The notes under the pieces were generated by a model. The model had not been told where the DNA came from and ran no database searches. It saw nothing but the letters and a program-made list of their open reading frames with translations. A stretch of DNA of 64,000 nucleotides from Hyphomicrobiales bacterium. Its GTDB lineage: Bacteria; Pseudomonadota; Alphaproteobacteria; Rhizobiales; Phreatobacteraceae. A program made the position numbers and the translations under genes. Of the stretch, positions 1 to 7,935 are shown in pieces; within the stretch, counting starts at the first letter, position 1; every line of letters starts with the position of its first letter. The stretch lies in contig JAFKKV010000010.1 in NCBI GenBank assembly GCA_017304475.1, positions 1 to 64,000 of the forward strand, written 5' to 3'.

Positions 1-73
1 ACGAGAGCCAGAGGACGACCGGACCATGCTCACCCGCGGTTCTGTTCCCAGGGTGTTGCGGTCCCGGCCATCC

Positions 74-105
74 GCGTCGAGGCCGGTGGCCACCGGCCTC
101 GACGC
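74..105. repeat. 32-bp perfect palindrome without spacer
   Basis: The two 16-base halves are exact reverse complements with no loop bases. The left half starts GCGTCGAGGCCG and the axis lies between positions 89 and 90. It sits in a gene-free stretch downstream of the leftward ABC operon. It may form a hairpin in RNA or a cruciform in DNA. It lacks a T-run, so it is not a classic intrinsic terminator. Function unknown. Confidence 0.75.
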
Positions 106-207
106 ACCTCTCAGCTTGCACCAAGTCGGCCCGATCAACATGCAAGGGTCGCTGCGTCGGTGCGCGACGTGCATTTCGGGCCGAATTGATGGGCCAGCCC
201 CCGTCAA

Positions 208-258
208 ACCCTCACCCGCCGGCTACGCCGGCACCCTCTCCCGCAAGCGGGCGAGGGT
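208..258. repeat. REP-like intergenic element, possible end of the ABC operon
   Basis: The block is bounded by ACCCTC and GAGGGT and contains two internal hairpins, GCCGGC-tac-GCCGGC at 218-232 and CCCGC-aa-GCGGG around 240-250. This layout matches short palindromic elements that are scattered between genes in many alphaproteobacteria; that is general knowledge and was not checked here. It lies 27 bases past the stop of the ABC ATPase gene and could protect or end that leftward transcript. The rest of positions 1-284 shows no convincing gene. Confidence 0.5.
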
Positions 259-284
259 TATGCGCGCCACGTGCCCACCCACTC

Positions 285-1913
285 TCAAACCACCGCGACC
301 TCGGCCATGGCCACCTCCGCCTCGATGCGCGGCGTCGCGTCGAGCAGCGCCCGGGTATAGGGGTGGCGCGGATGGTCGAACACCTCGTCGCGCGACCCCT
401 GCTCGACGATCCGGCCCGCCTGCATCACCACGACCCGGTCGGCAACCTCGGCGACCGCGCCGAGATCGTGCGAAATGAACAGGCAGGCAAATCCGCGCTC
501 TTCCTGCAGACGGCGGATGAGTTCCAGGATCTGCTTCTGCACGGTCATGTCGAGCGCGCTGACCGGCTCGTCGGCGACGACCAGCGCGGGGCGGCGGACG
601 ATGGCGCGGGCAATGGCGACGCGCTGGCGCTGGCCGCCGGAGAGCTGATGCGGGAAACGGTCGGCCATGCCGGGCAGGCCGACGGCGTCGAAGGTCTCCA
701 CGACCCGCGCCGCCTTGGCGGCAGCGTCCAGGCCGGTCTCATGGCGCAGCGGCTCGGCGACGATCTCGCCGACACGCATGCGCGGATCCAGCGACGAATA
801 GGGATCCTGGAACACGATCTGGCAGGCGAGCCTGAAGTCCTTGAGCGCGGCGCCGCGCACCGTCGAGACGTCCCGCCCGCGAAACAGCAATTGTCCGCCG
901 CTGGCGGTGATCAGCCGCAGCATGGCGCGGCCGAGCGTGGTCTTGCCGCAGCCGCTGCCGCCGACAAGCGCCACCGTCTCACCGAGCGCGATCGTCAGGT
1001 CGACACCGTCGACCGCCCGCTTGGCGGCGCCGCGCCGGAACAAGCCCCGGCTGCCGGGATAGTCGACCGTGAAGCCACGCACTTCCAGCAGCGGCTCTGC
1101 GGCGGCGACGCGCCTTGGCCGCGGCGTCCGGCGCGGCATGGCCGCCACCAGGTCGCGCGTATAGGGATGGCGCGGGTTGCGCAGAAGCTCTCCGGCCCTG
1201 CCCTCCTCCACCACCTTGCCGCGCTGCATCACCAGGGCGCGGTCGGCATAACGCGAGACCAGGCCGAGATTGTGGGTGACCAGCAGCACGGCGGTGCCGC
1301 GATCCTTGGCGAGCTCGACCATCAGGTTGAGGATCTCGGCCTGGACCAGATTGTCGAGCGCGGTGGTCGGCTCGTCGGCGATCAAGAGTTTCGGTGCCGG
1401 CAGCATGACCGCGGCCAGCATGATCCTCTGCCGCATGCCGCCCGAAAATTCGTGCGGATAGGCGCGCAGGCACCCTTCCGGATCGGGGATCTGGATCCGC
1501 CGGAGCATGGCGAGGCAGGCGGCGTGCTGCTCCTCCGGGCTCATCGGGCTGTGCAGCGCCAGCGCCTCGCCGAGCTGGGCGCCGATGCTGAGCGCCGGGT
1601 TGAGCGAGACCATCGGCTCCTGGAACACCATGCCGATGGAGCCGCCGCGCAATTCGCGCAGGCGCGCCGGCGTCACCGTGGTCAGGTCCTCGCCATCGAT
1701 CGTGATGCTGCCGGCCAGGCGCTTCAGGCCCGGCGGCAGGAGGCCGAGAATGGCACGGCCGGTGGCGGTCTTGCCGCTGCCCGACTCGCCCACAAGCGCC
1801 AGCATTTCGCCCGGCTGGATGTCGAAGGAGACGTCGTTGACGGCGACGAAGGGGCCGGTGCCGACGCTGAGGCCGCGGACGGAAAGGAGCGGCTTGACGG
1901 TTCCGGCGGTCAT
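285..1913 (-). CDS. Fused peptide ABC transporter ATPase (OppD-OppF type)
   Basis: Cytoplasmic ATP-hydrolysing subunit of a peptide/nickel-type importer, 542 residues. Two complete nucleotide-binding domains are fused: Walker A GESGSGKT at about 42-49 and GGSGCGKT at about 318-325, signatures FSGGMRQR (about 156) and LSGGQRQR (about 424), and Walker B IADEP and VADEP. Each half ends with the oligopeptide-ABC C-terminal motif NPRHPYTR or HPRHPYTR. Most relatives have two separate genes, but fused forms are common in Rhizobiales. The ATG at 1913 overlaps the upstream permease stop by 4 bases; the frame stays open further upstream but is not conserved-looking there. Last gene of the operon. Substrate not readable from sequence. 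Confidence 0.93.
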   Translation of the reverse strand: MTAGTVKPLLSVRGLSVGTGPFVAVNDVSFDIQPGEMLALVGESGSGKTATGRAILGLLPPGLKRLAGSITIDGEDLTTVTPARLRELRGGSIGMVFQEPMVSLNPALSIGAQLGEALALHSPMSPEEQHAACLAMLRRIQIPDPEGCLRAYPHEFSGGMRQRIMLAAVMLPAPKLLIADEPTTALDNLVQAEILNLMVELAKDRGTAVLLVTHNLGLVSRYADRALVMQRGKVVEEGRAGELLRNPRHPYTRDLVAAMPRRTPRPRRVAAAEPLLEVRGFTVDYPGSRGLFRRGAAKRAVDGVDLTIALGETVALVGGSGCGKTTLGRAMLRLITASGGQLLFRGRDVSTVRGAALKDFRLACQIVFQDPYSSLDPRMRVGEIVAEPLRHETGLDAAAKAARVVETFDAVGLPGMADRFPHQLSGGQRQRVAIARAIVRRPALVVADEPVSALDMTVQKQILELIRRLQEERGFACLFISHDLGAVAEVADRVVVMQAGRIVEQGSRDEVFDHPRHPYTRALLDATPRIEAEVAMAEVAVV

Positions 1914-2734
1914 TGCTGCTCTCTCCGCGGATCCAGGCGGTCGCGCAATGCATCGCCCATCAGATTGATGCCGAGCAGCGTCACGGCAATGCAGAAGCCG
2001 GGACAGAGGCTCAGCCAGGTCGCCGATTCCATGTAGGGACGGGCAGCGGCCAGCATATTGCCCCAGGTCGGCGCCGGTGGCGGCACGCCGAGCCCGAGAA
2101 AGCTCAGGGCGCTTTCGGCCAGGATCGCCCAGCCGAACATGCTGGTGGCCAGGACGATCACCGGCGAGGCGGTGCTCGGCAGGACATGCCGCCACAAGGT
2201 GTAGAGCTCGGAATTGCCGATCGCCCGCGACGCCTCGATGAATTCGCGCTCGCGGATCGACAGCACGGAGCCGCGCACGATGCGCGCGACCGTCGGCGCA
2301 TAGGCAAGGCCGAGAGCCGCGACGATGCCCCATTTGCTGGCGCCGATAATGGCCATCAGGCCGAGCGCCAGCAGGATGCCGGGAAAAGCCAGGAGCGTGT
2401 CGTTGACCAGCATCAGGCCCCGGTCGACCCAGCCGCGGGCAAAGCCGGCGACCAGGCCGATGACGCCGCCGAGCAGCACCGCCACCAGCACGGTCAGGGC
2501 GGCGACCAGGCAGGACGTGCCGGCGCCGGCCATCAGGCGGCTCAGCACGTCGCGGCCGACCTCGTCGGTGCCCAGCCAATGCAGGGCGGAGGGCGCGGCG
2601 AGCCGGGCGCGCAGGTTGACGCCGAGCGGGTTGAAGGGGGTCCAGACGATCGAGATCACCGCCATGGTGAGGACGGACGCGACCAAGAGCCCGCCGAGGA
2701 TCGCGTTGAGGCGCAGGCGCATCATCAGCTTCAC
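1910..2734 (-). CDS. Peptide-type ABC transporter permease (DppC family)
   Basis: Inner membrane permease of 274 residues. It has an N-terminal membrane segment, a periplasmic loop with HWLGTDEVGRDVLSRL, typical of DppC/OppC proteins, and the EAA loop IGNSELYTLWRHVLP that docks to the ATPase. The start is GTG at 2734, giving a GTGA overlap with the upstream permease; ATG codons follow within four residues. It overlaps the next gene by 4 bases, so the operon is translationally coupled. Pairs with the DppB-type permease. Confidence 0.92.
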   Translation of the reverse strand: MKLMMRLRLNAILGGLLVASVLTMAVISIVWTPFNPLGVNLRARLAAPSALHWLGTDEVGRDVLSRLMAGAGTSCLVAALTVLVAVLLGGVIGLVAGFARGWVDRGLMLVNDTLLAFPGILLALGLMAIIGASKWGIVAALGLAYAPTVARIVRGSVLSIREREFIEASRAIGNSELYTLWRHVLPSTASPVIVLATSMFGWAILAESALSFLGLGVPPPAPTWGNMLAAARPYMESATWLSLCPGFCIAVTLLGINLMGDALRDRLDPRREQQ

Positions 2735-3678
2735 TCCGCCGCGACGCGTGGATCGAACAGGGGGTAGAGCAGGTCGACCGCGAGGTTCACCAGCACATAG
2801 ATGCAGGCGATGAACAGGATGACGCCCTGCACCACCGGATAGTCGCGGGCATAGATGCCGTCGACCAGCAGCCGGCCGAGGCCCGGCAAGGTGAACACGG
2901 TCTCGATGACGGCGATGCCGCCGAGCAGGTTGCCCAGCACGATGCCCATCAAGGTGAGCGTCGGCGCGAAGGCATTGGGCAGCACGTGCTTGCGCAGCAC
3001 GGTGGATTCGCGCAGGCCCTTGGAGCGGGCATGGGCGACATATTCCAGCCGCAGCACGTCGATCGTGGCGCTGCGCGCCATGCGGGTCAGCACGCCGGTC
3101 TCGATCAGGGTCAAGGTGACGATCGGCAGCGCGATGTAGCGCAGCGCCTGCCAGGCGTTCTCGGTGAACGGCACATAGCCGACCACCGGCACCCAGCCGA
3201 GCTTCAAGCCGAACAGCAGAAGCATGAGCAGGCCGAGCCAGAAGGCCGGGATCGACAGGAGCAGGGTCGCCCCGGCCACCACCACGAGGTCCAGCCCCTT
3301 GTCCTGCTTCCAGGCGGCAATGGTGCCGAGCGGCACGGCGAACAGGCCGGCCAGCGCGACCGCCGCCAGCACGATCGGCGCGGTCACCTGGAAGCGCTCG
3401 ATGATCAAGGGCAGGACCGGCTCGCCATTCGAGATCGAACGCCCGAGATCGCCGCTCAGGCCATGGCCGAGCCAGGTGAGGAACTGCACCGGCAAGGGCC
3501 GGTTCAGCCCCATCGCATCCTGGAGCGCCGCGAGCTGCTGGGCGTCGGCCGCGTCACCCAGCATCAGCTGGGCCGGATCGCCCGGCACCAGCCGGATCAT
3601 GGTGAACACGGCGACCGAGACCAGCAGCAGTGTGGGCAGCGCCAGCAGGAGCCGCTTCAAGGCATAGGCAAACGTCAT
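2731..3678 (-). CDS. Peptide-type ABC transporter permease (DppB family)
   Basis: Inner membrane permease of 315 residues with the usual DppB layout: first helix at about 9-30, the motif FTMIRLVPGDPAQLMLG, then five more helices, with the EAA loop RSKGLRESTVLRKHVLPNA near 220. The ATG at 3678 has a good ribosome site, GGGAGG, eight bases upstream. It follows the binding-protein gene by 28 bases and overlaps the second permease gene by four. Forms the translocation channel with that permease. Confidence 0.92.
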   Translation of the reverse strand: MTFAYALKRLLLALPTLLLVSVAVFTMIRLVPGDPAQLMLGDAADAQQLAALQDAMGLNRPLPVQFLTWLGHGLSGDLGRSISNGEPVLPLIIERFQVTAPIVLAAVALAGLFAVPLGTIAAWKQDKGLDLVVVAGATLLLSIPAFWLGLLMLLLFGLKLGWVPVVGYVPFTENAWQALRYIALPIVTLTLIETGVLTRMARSATIDVLRLEYVAHARSKGLRESTVLRKHVLPNAFAPTLTLMGIVLGNLLGGIAVIETVFTLPGLGRLLVDGIYARDYPVVQGVILFIACIYVLVNLAVDLLYPLFDPRVAAE

Positions 3679-3706
3679 GTCGGCGACCTCCCCTCCCTTT
3701 TTCGGT

Positions 3707-5284
3707 TCAGCGTCGGGACACGCCCCAGAGCCTGGTCTGGGCGGCGGGCCAGGAGGCGACGCCGTCGAGACCTTTGCGATAGGCGAGATAATCCGGCTGG
3801 TTGAAAAGGATGATCGCCGGAGTCTGGGCCATGAAGCGGCGGAACAGATCGTCGAAGATGGCCTGGCGGGCCGCCGGTTCCACCACCTCGAACGAGCGGC
3901 GGATGAGCGCCAGCGCTTCCGGATCTTCCCAGAGCTTGCGCGGCTGGCTGTCCTTCGGACCCGAGATCATCTCGTAGGAGAGCGACGGGTCGAGCCGGGG
4001 CGAATAAAGGAACGACATGGTCTGATAGTCGCCGCGGGTGTAGCGGTCGAGCTGGGTCGCCCAGTCCAGCACCTCCAGCTCGATCTTGATGCCGGCATCC
4101 GCCGCCATGGCTTGGGCGGCAACCGCCGTGTCATAGACGACGGGGTAACGGCGGTTGGTGATCATCCGGATCGTCTGGCCGCGATAACCGGCTTCCGCCA
4201 GCAGCCGCTTGGCGGCGGCGATATCATGCCGTGGCCGCACCGCCTGCGCCGCCGAATGGAAGGCACTGGAGCTTGGGATCGGCGAAGGATTGTCCGGCAC
4301 ATCGTCGCCGACCACGCTCTGGACGATCTGTCCGACATCGATCGACAACGCCAGGGCCTGGCGGATGCGCGGATCCCTGAGCAACGGATCGCGCGTCTGG
4401 ATGAGGAAGCCGGTGAGGCCCATGGTCGGAGCGGTGGCGACGCCCAGGTCCGGGCGGGCGCGCAGATCGCTCAGCTCGGTCGTGGCCACATCCGACATGA
4501 TGTCGATCGCGCCCGAGATCAACGCCGCCTTGGCGGCGGATGAATCCGGGATGACCATGAAGCGGATCTGCTGGGCAAAGGCGATCTTGGCGCCGGCCAG
4601 GCCGTCGCGTGGGCCGGCGAGCGACGCATAGCCGTCGAACCGGACGAGATCGATATATTGGCCGCGGCGCCACTCGCCGAACCGGTAGGGTCCGGTGCCG
4701 ACGGGCGCGCGCCACGCCCCGTCGGGCCCGAGCGACGCCGGATGAACGATGGCGGTCGAGCCGCAATCCGGCCGCGCCATGGTGTTGAGAAACAGCGCCG
4801 TCGGCTTTTCCAGCGTGATGGTCACCGTCGCGGCGTCGGGCGCTGCGATATCGACCACCTTGGCGATGCCGTGGCCGTCGAAATCCGGCAGGCAGCGCCA
4901 TTGCGTGGCCGGGTCGAGATAGCGCCTGAGGCTCCAGACGACCTCGGCCGAGGTGAGCGGCGCGCCATTGTGGAAGGTGATGCCCTGGCGCAGGGTGAAG
5001 CGGTAGGTCAGGCCGTCGCTCGACAGGTCGATGCGCTCGGCGAGCATCGGCGCGATGGCGGCGTTCTCGCGGAGCGCCACCAGCCCCTCCACCATGTGCA
5101 GGACCACGGTGTCGGTGTTGAAGTCCCGGTTGACGCCCGGCTGGGTACTGCGGATGTCGGAATTGAGCGCGGCTTTCAGGCCGTAGCTGCCGCGAACGGG
5201 AGCCGAAGGAGCGGGCTGGGCCGATGCCGGGATCGGCAGCATGGCCAGCCAGGCGGAGGCGGCGAGAACGACGGCCCGCCTCAT
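3707..5284 (-). CDS. Periplasmic peptide-binding protein of ABC transporter (SBP family 5)
   Basis: Secreted solute receptor, 525 residues. A signal peptide covers about residues 1-25 (cleavage near PASA/QPAP). The family-5 features are visible: LTYRFTLRQGITFHNGAPLT, GTGPYRFGEW, and the C-terminal WDP-like region. The ATG at 5284 overlaps the stop of the amidase gene by four bases (ATGA), which fixes the start; the frame upstream is overlap with that gene. It delivers substrate to the two permeases encoded downstream. The co-transcribed amidase suggests an N-acylated or peptide-like ligand; this is inference. Confidence 0.9.
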   Translation of the reverse strand: MRRAVVLAASAWLAMLPIPASAQPAPSAPVRGSYGLKAALNSDIRSTQPGVNRDFNTDTVVLHMVEGLVALRENAAIAPMLAERIDLSSDGLTYRFTLRQGITFHNGAPLTSAEVVWSLRRYLDPATQWRCLPDFDGHGIAKVVDIAAPDAATVTITLEKPTALFLNTMARPDCGSTAIVHPASLGPDGAWRAPVGTGPYRFGEWRRGQYIDLVRFDGYASLAGPRDGLAGAKIAFAQQIRFMVIPDSSAAKAALISGAIDIMSDVATTELSDLRARPDLGVATAPTMGLTGFLIQTRDPLLRDPRIRQALALSIDVGQIVQSVVGDDVPDNPSPIPSSSAFHSAAQAVRPRHDIAAAKRLLAEAGYRGQTIRMITNRRYPVVYDTAVAAQAMAADAGIKIELEVLDWATQLDRYTRGDYQTMSFLYSPRLDPSLSYEMISGPKDSQPRKLWEDPEALALIRRSFEVVEPAARQAIFDDLFRRFMAQTPAIILFNQPDYLAYRKGLDGVASWPAAQTRLWGVSRR

Positions 5285-6396
5285 GCAGCCCTCATCGCCG
5301 TGCCGGGCGACAGTTCGTAACGGGTGAAGACCCGGTTGAGCGCGGGCAGCGGGGCGACGTCGAGCACGCCCTTCGCCGGCTGCATCAGCAGCATGGCAAC
5401 GGTCGCCGAGAGATTGCCGCCGGAATTCAGCCGCGGCGGCCGGCAGACCGACCAGGGCGACTGATAGTCGTCGAACAGGGCGTCCCGCACCGCCTCGACA
5501 TCGAGCGCGCCGCGCCTGGCCTCCAGCAGCATGCGCACCCTGAGGTCGCGATACAGGCTGTCGGGCGTATTGGCGATGCCGGTATCCTTCAGCTTGGCCA
5601 GGGCGACCGGGCTCTGCCAATGGTTGGCGTGAACGATCAGCCCGTCGGTCGGCAGCACCTGGAAACTCTCGTCGGGGGCGCATTCGAAATCGATGGCGAT
5701 GCCGCCGGCCTGGCTGACGATGATGTTGTTGGAGGCGGATTTGCGTGTCGCATAGGCGGCGTGGAACGCCTGGGCGACATATTCCTGCTCCAGCACCTTG
5801 CGCCGGATCAGCGACAAGGGCACGCCGAGCTCGCGATAGTCGCGGTCGCTTTCCAGGTAATTGGCGGTCACTGCGATGCCGGCCCCGTTCAGGCCGGCGC
5901 GGGCGAGACCGCCAGCCTCGACGAAGGTCAGGATATCAGGACCGTCCTCCCGGCGGATGCGCAGCACCACGCCGGTTTCCGCGCATTCGGATTTCCAATC
6001 CCAGTTCTGGGCATGGATGAGTTCGCCGGTGCGCGAGGCGGCCGGCAGCACGACCACGCCGGTGCAGCCGTCGGGATCCTGGGCGGCGAGCTGGGCGCGC
6101 TTGCCGAGCTGCAGCACCTCGGTCCGCGCATTGATCAGCACGATGTCTTCGAATTCGACATCCGCACCGGCGGCGATGCCGCGCATCTCCGCGACGTAAT
6201 CCGCATCGAAGGCTTCGATGCGCGGGACGAAATCACGCGCCCAGGCGCGGATCGCCGTCGCCGCATGGCCTCCGGCGGTCAGTTGCGCGGCATAATGCTC
6301 GATGCTCCGCCGGATGCGCTTGGTCGCCTGCTGGCCATATTGGCGGCCACGCGCCTCGGCATGGCCGTGAAGCTCGATGAGCGGAAAAGGTTCCAT
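5281..6396 (-). CDS. C45-type Ntn hydrolase (penicillin-acyltransferase family amidase)
   Basis: 371 residues, no signal peptide seen. It resembles the acyl-CoA:6-aminopenicillanate acyltransferase/C45 family: N-terminal GHAEARGRQYGQQ, INARTE at about 89-94, then PDGCTGVVV, where Cys111 would become the N-terminal nucleophile after self-cleavage, followed by HAQNWDW. Such enzymes hydrolyse or transfer acyl groups on amides. First gene of a tightly overlapping operon with a peptide ABC importer, so it probably processes an imported amide. I chose the second Met (6396): an earlier in-frame ATG at 6447 falls inside a palindromic operator. Precise substrate unknown; true beta-lactam activity should not be assumed. 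Confidence 0.8.
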   Translation of the reverse strand: MEPFPLIELHGHAEARGRQYGQQATKRIRRSIEHYAAQLTAGGHAATAIRAWARDFVPRIEAFDADYVAEMRGIAAGADVEFEDIVLINARTEVLQLGKRAQLAAQDPDGCTGVVVLPAASRTGELIHAQNWDWKSECAETGVVLRIRREDGPDILTFVEAGGLARAGLNGAGIAVTANYLESDRDYRELGVPLSLIRRKVLEQEYVAQAFHAAYATRKSASNNIIVSQAGGIAIDFECAPDESFQVLPTDGLIVHANHWQSPVALAKLKDTGIANTPDSLYRDLRVRMLLEARRGALDVEAVRDALFDDYQSPWSVCRPPRLNSGGNLSATVAMLLMQPAKGVLDVAPLPALNRVFTRYELSPGTAMRAA

Positions 6397-6423
6397 GCCG
6401 GCGCATCCCAAAATGCCTCGTTG

Positions 6424-6445
6424 GTATTTTGGTATCTCAAAATAC
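6424..6445 (-). promoter_or_regulatory. Palindromic operator of the amidase/ABC operon
   Basis: GTATTTTG and CAAAATAC form perfect 8-base arms around GTATCT, ending 28 bases before the chosen start of the amidase gene. On the minus strand a possible -35 (TTGCTC) lies just upstream, so a bound protein would cover the promoter. The spacing and AT-rich arms fit a GntR- or similar winged-helix repressor site. No such regulator is encoded nearby, so it may lie left of the window or elsewhere. Confidence 0.65.
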
Positions 6446-6447
6446 AT

Positions 6448-6711
6448 ACACTGAGCAAGAGGCGGATCGCGTTTTTTAGCCGTCGTCGCTTTTCCGATGC
6501 GTCATGTGTCTCGCGCCGGGCGAGATCGATCCACCGCCGTCTCGCGATCGCGCGGGCGCAAAGCCTGTCCGGCGATGGCAAGGGGTCGCACGCGGGCAGC
6601 CACGCGCGGCGAGCGGCCACGCTGGGTCACGATGTCAAGGATGTGGAAAAAGGGTCCGGCCGCGTGAGGGCGGCTGCCCGCCCGCCGGCCTTGGGCCGCC
6701 GCGCGTCAATC
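6448..6711. other. Intergenic stretch with upstream promoter elements
   Basis: Together with the operator this is a gap of about 315 bases between a small leftward gene and the amidase operon. It holds the likely -35 region of the amidase operon near 6450 and a T-run (GTTTTTTAG) near 6470. Open frames crossing it have shifted, arginine-rich composition and no motif. No gene called. Confidence 0.4.
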
Positions 6712-7029
6712 TCAGACGAGCAGCAAGGGCATCAATTCGCCCTGTTCCTGGGCCTGGCGCTGCAGTACCGACAGGACGGCGAGATAGAGAGCGGTCAGCG
6801 CGGTCAGCCCGGTCGACATGGCCCGGCGCGGCTGGCGCGCGCCGTGATCGGCGATCAGGCGTGCGATGGTGCCGGCGTCCAGCCCATATTCACGCGCCAG
6901 GAAGGCCGCGATCTCGTTCCTGCGCCGACCGGCGCGGACGCACTCGTCGACCACTTCGAGAAGCAGTTCCGGCCTCTGATCCAGATCGTGTTCCAACGTC
7001 ACCTCTGATGGTCGCCTCACCCATCTCAT
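6712..7029 (-). CDS. Hypothetical protein with helical N-terminal domain
   Basis: 105 residues, not recognised. A soluble helical part (about 10-70) contains EVVDECVRAGRRRNEIAAFL followed by YGLDAGTIARLIADHG, which reads like a helix-turn-helix or UBA-like fold. A short hydrophobic stretch, LTALTALYLAVLSVL, lies near residues 74-90. No good ribosome site precedes the ATG at 7029, so the start or even the gene is uncertain. Codon third-position GC bias favours this frame over the opposite strand. Confidence 0.45.
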   Translation of the reverse strand: MRWVRRPSEVTLEHDLDQRPELLLEVVDECVRAGRRRNEIAAFLAREYGLDAGTIARLIADHGARQPRRAMSTGLTALTALYLAVLSVLQRQAQEQGELMPLLLV

Positions 7030-7211
7030 GCTGTCAGTTAAATGTAAGCTTTGGTGGCGCCGGCGTCATTCGGCCGATTACGTAGAAGGCTGGACGAAAC
7101 GTCGCAGGGGCGCCGCCGGCCGGTGCGGCCGCGCAGAGCGTCCTCCGCTTGTGATCATCCCGTCACCGGGCTCGGCTAGACCCATGGCGTTTCCCAACCC
7201 AGGAGGATGCC

Positions 7212-7481
7212 ATGACCTATAATGCCGGTGATGTCGTGATGCTGAAATCGGGCGGCCAGGCCCTCACCGTCGCCTCCGTGGAGGCCGACGAGGTGACCTG
7301 CATCTGGATCGGCGAAGAGGGTGACCTGTTCCGCGAGAAGATCCCGGTGGCCGCGCTTTCGCCGCTCGACCTCGACGAGGAAGAAGAGCAGGAAGACGAC
7401 GAAGCCGAAGAGAGCGACGAAGACGAAGACGAGGACCATGCCGACGACCACGCCGAGACGCGTGAAAAGATCCGCGCCTGA
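7212..7481 (+). CDS. DUF2158-family small protein with acidic tail
   Basis: 89 residues. The N-terminal half (YNAGDVVMLKSGGQALTV...VTCIWIG) matches the YodC-like DUF2158 family of small beta proteins that often start with GDVV.LKSGG. The last 35 residues are almost all Asp and Glu, an extension longer than in typical members. A strong ribosome site (AGGAGG) stands five bases before the ATG. Role unknown; the acidic tail could bind cations or basic proteins. It is monocistronic and convergent with the next gene. Confidence 0.8.
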   Translation: MTYNAGDVVMLKSGGQALTVASVEADEVTCIWIGEEGDLFREKIPVAALSPLDLDEEEEQEDDEAEESDEDEDEDHADDHAETREKIRA

Positions 7482-7484
7482 GGC

Positions 7485-7730
7485 TCAGTCGGCGGTCGGC
7501 AGGCGGCGCATCGTGAATTCGATGCGCCCGTCATCCAGCTCCCGCCAGGTCTCGACCTCGGTCATGTAGGCAGCCTTGGGGAAGCGCGTGAGGATCTCAC
7601 GCGCTTTCGCCCGTGCCGCTTCGCGCGGCAGCGTGAAGGTCTCGCGCTTGAAACCATCGGAAGGCCGCGGCGCGGCCAGCGGAGGCCCGCGCCTGACGGC
7701 ATCGAACGGCTTGCGGCTGTCTGATCTCAT
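7485..7730 (-). CDS. Conserved-looking small hypothetical protein
   Basis: 81 residues, not recognised. It starts with a basic segment (RKPFDAVRRGPP) and ends in a compact alpha/beta part, REAARAKAREILTRFPKAAYMTEVETWREL, closing with DGRIEFTMRRLP. There is no membrane segment or signal peptide. It ends three bases from the stop of the convergent DUF2158 gene. The regular amphipathic pattern suggests a real gene. Confidence 0.6.
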   Translation of the reverse strand: MRSDSRKPFDAVRRGPPLAAPRPSDGFKRETFTLPREAARAKAREILTRFPKAAYMTEVETWRELDDGRIEFTMRRLPTAD

Positions 7731-7935
7731 GGACGGCCTCTGTATCGGCGCCGGGAATGATAGCAGCGTTCTGTTATAGCATCCTATTGAAGCCTCCGGT
7801 TACGCTGCAAGCCCCGCCCAATACAAGGACCGGCCGGCAGGTAACGTTATAGCTCTCGCCCGATTTGATGCTCCTGGCCTTGCCGGCCTGTCGTTGCGAC
7901 ATTTAATGACGGTCGTGACAGCCAGGAATATCGTC

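Noticed and set aside
186..2036. Long open frame on the + strand opposite the ABC ATPase gene
   Set aside because: No motif and antisense to a gene with complete Walker and signature motifs; a by-product of GC-rich codon use.
285..2579. 764-codon extension of the ABC ATPase gene
   Set aside because: The first 222 codons overlap the permease gene in another frame; the ATG at 1913 with a 4-base overlap is the natural start.
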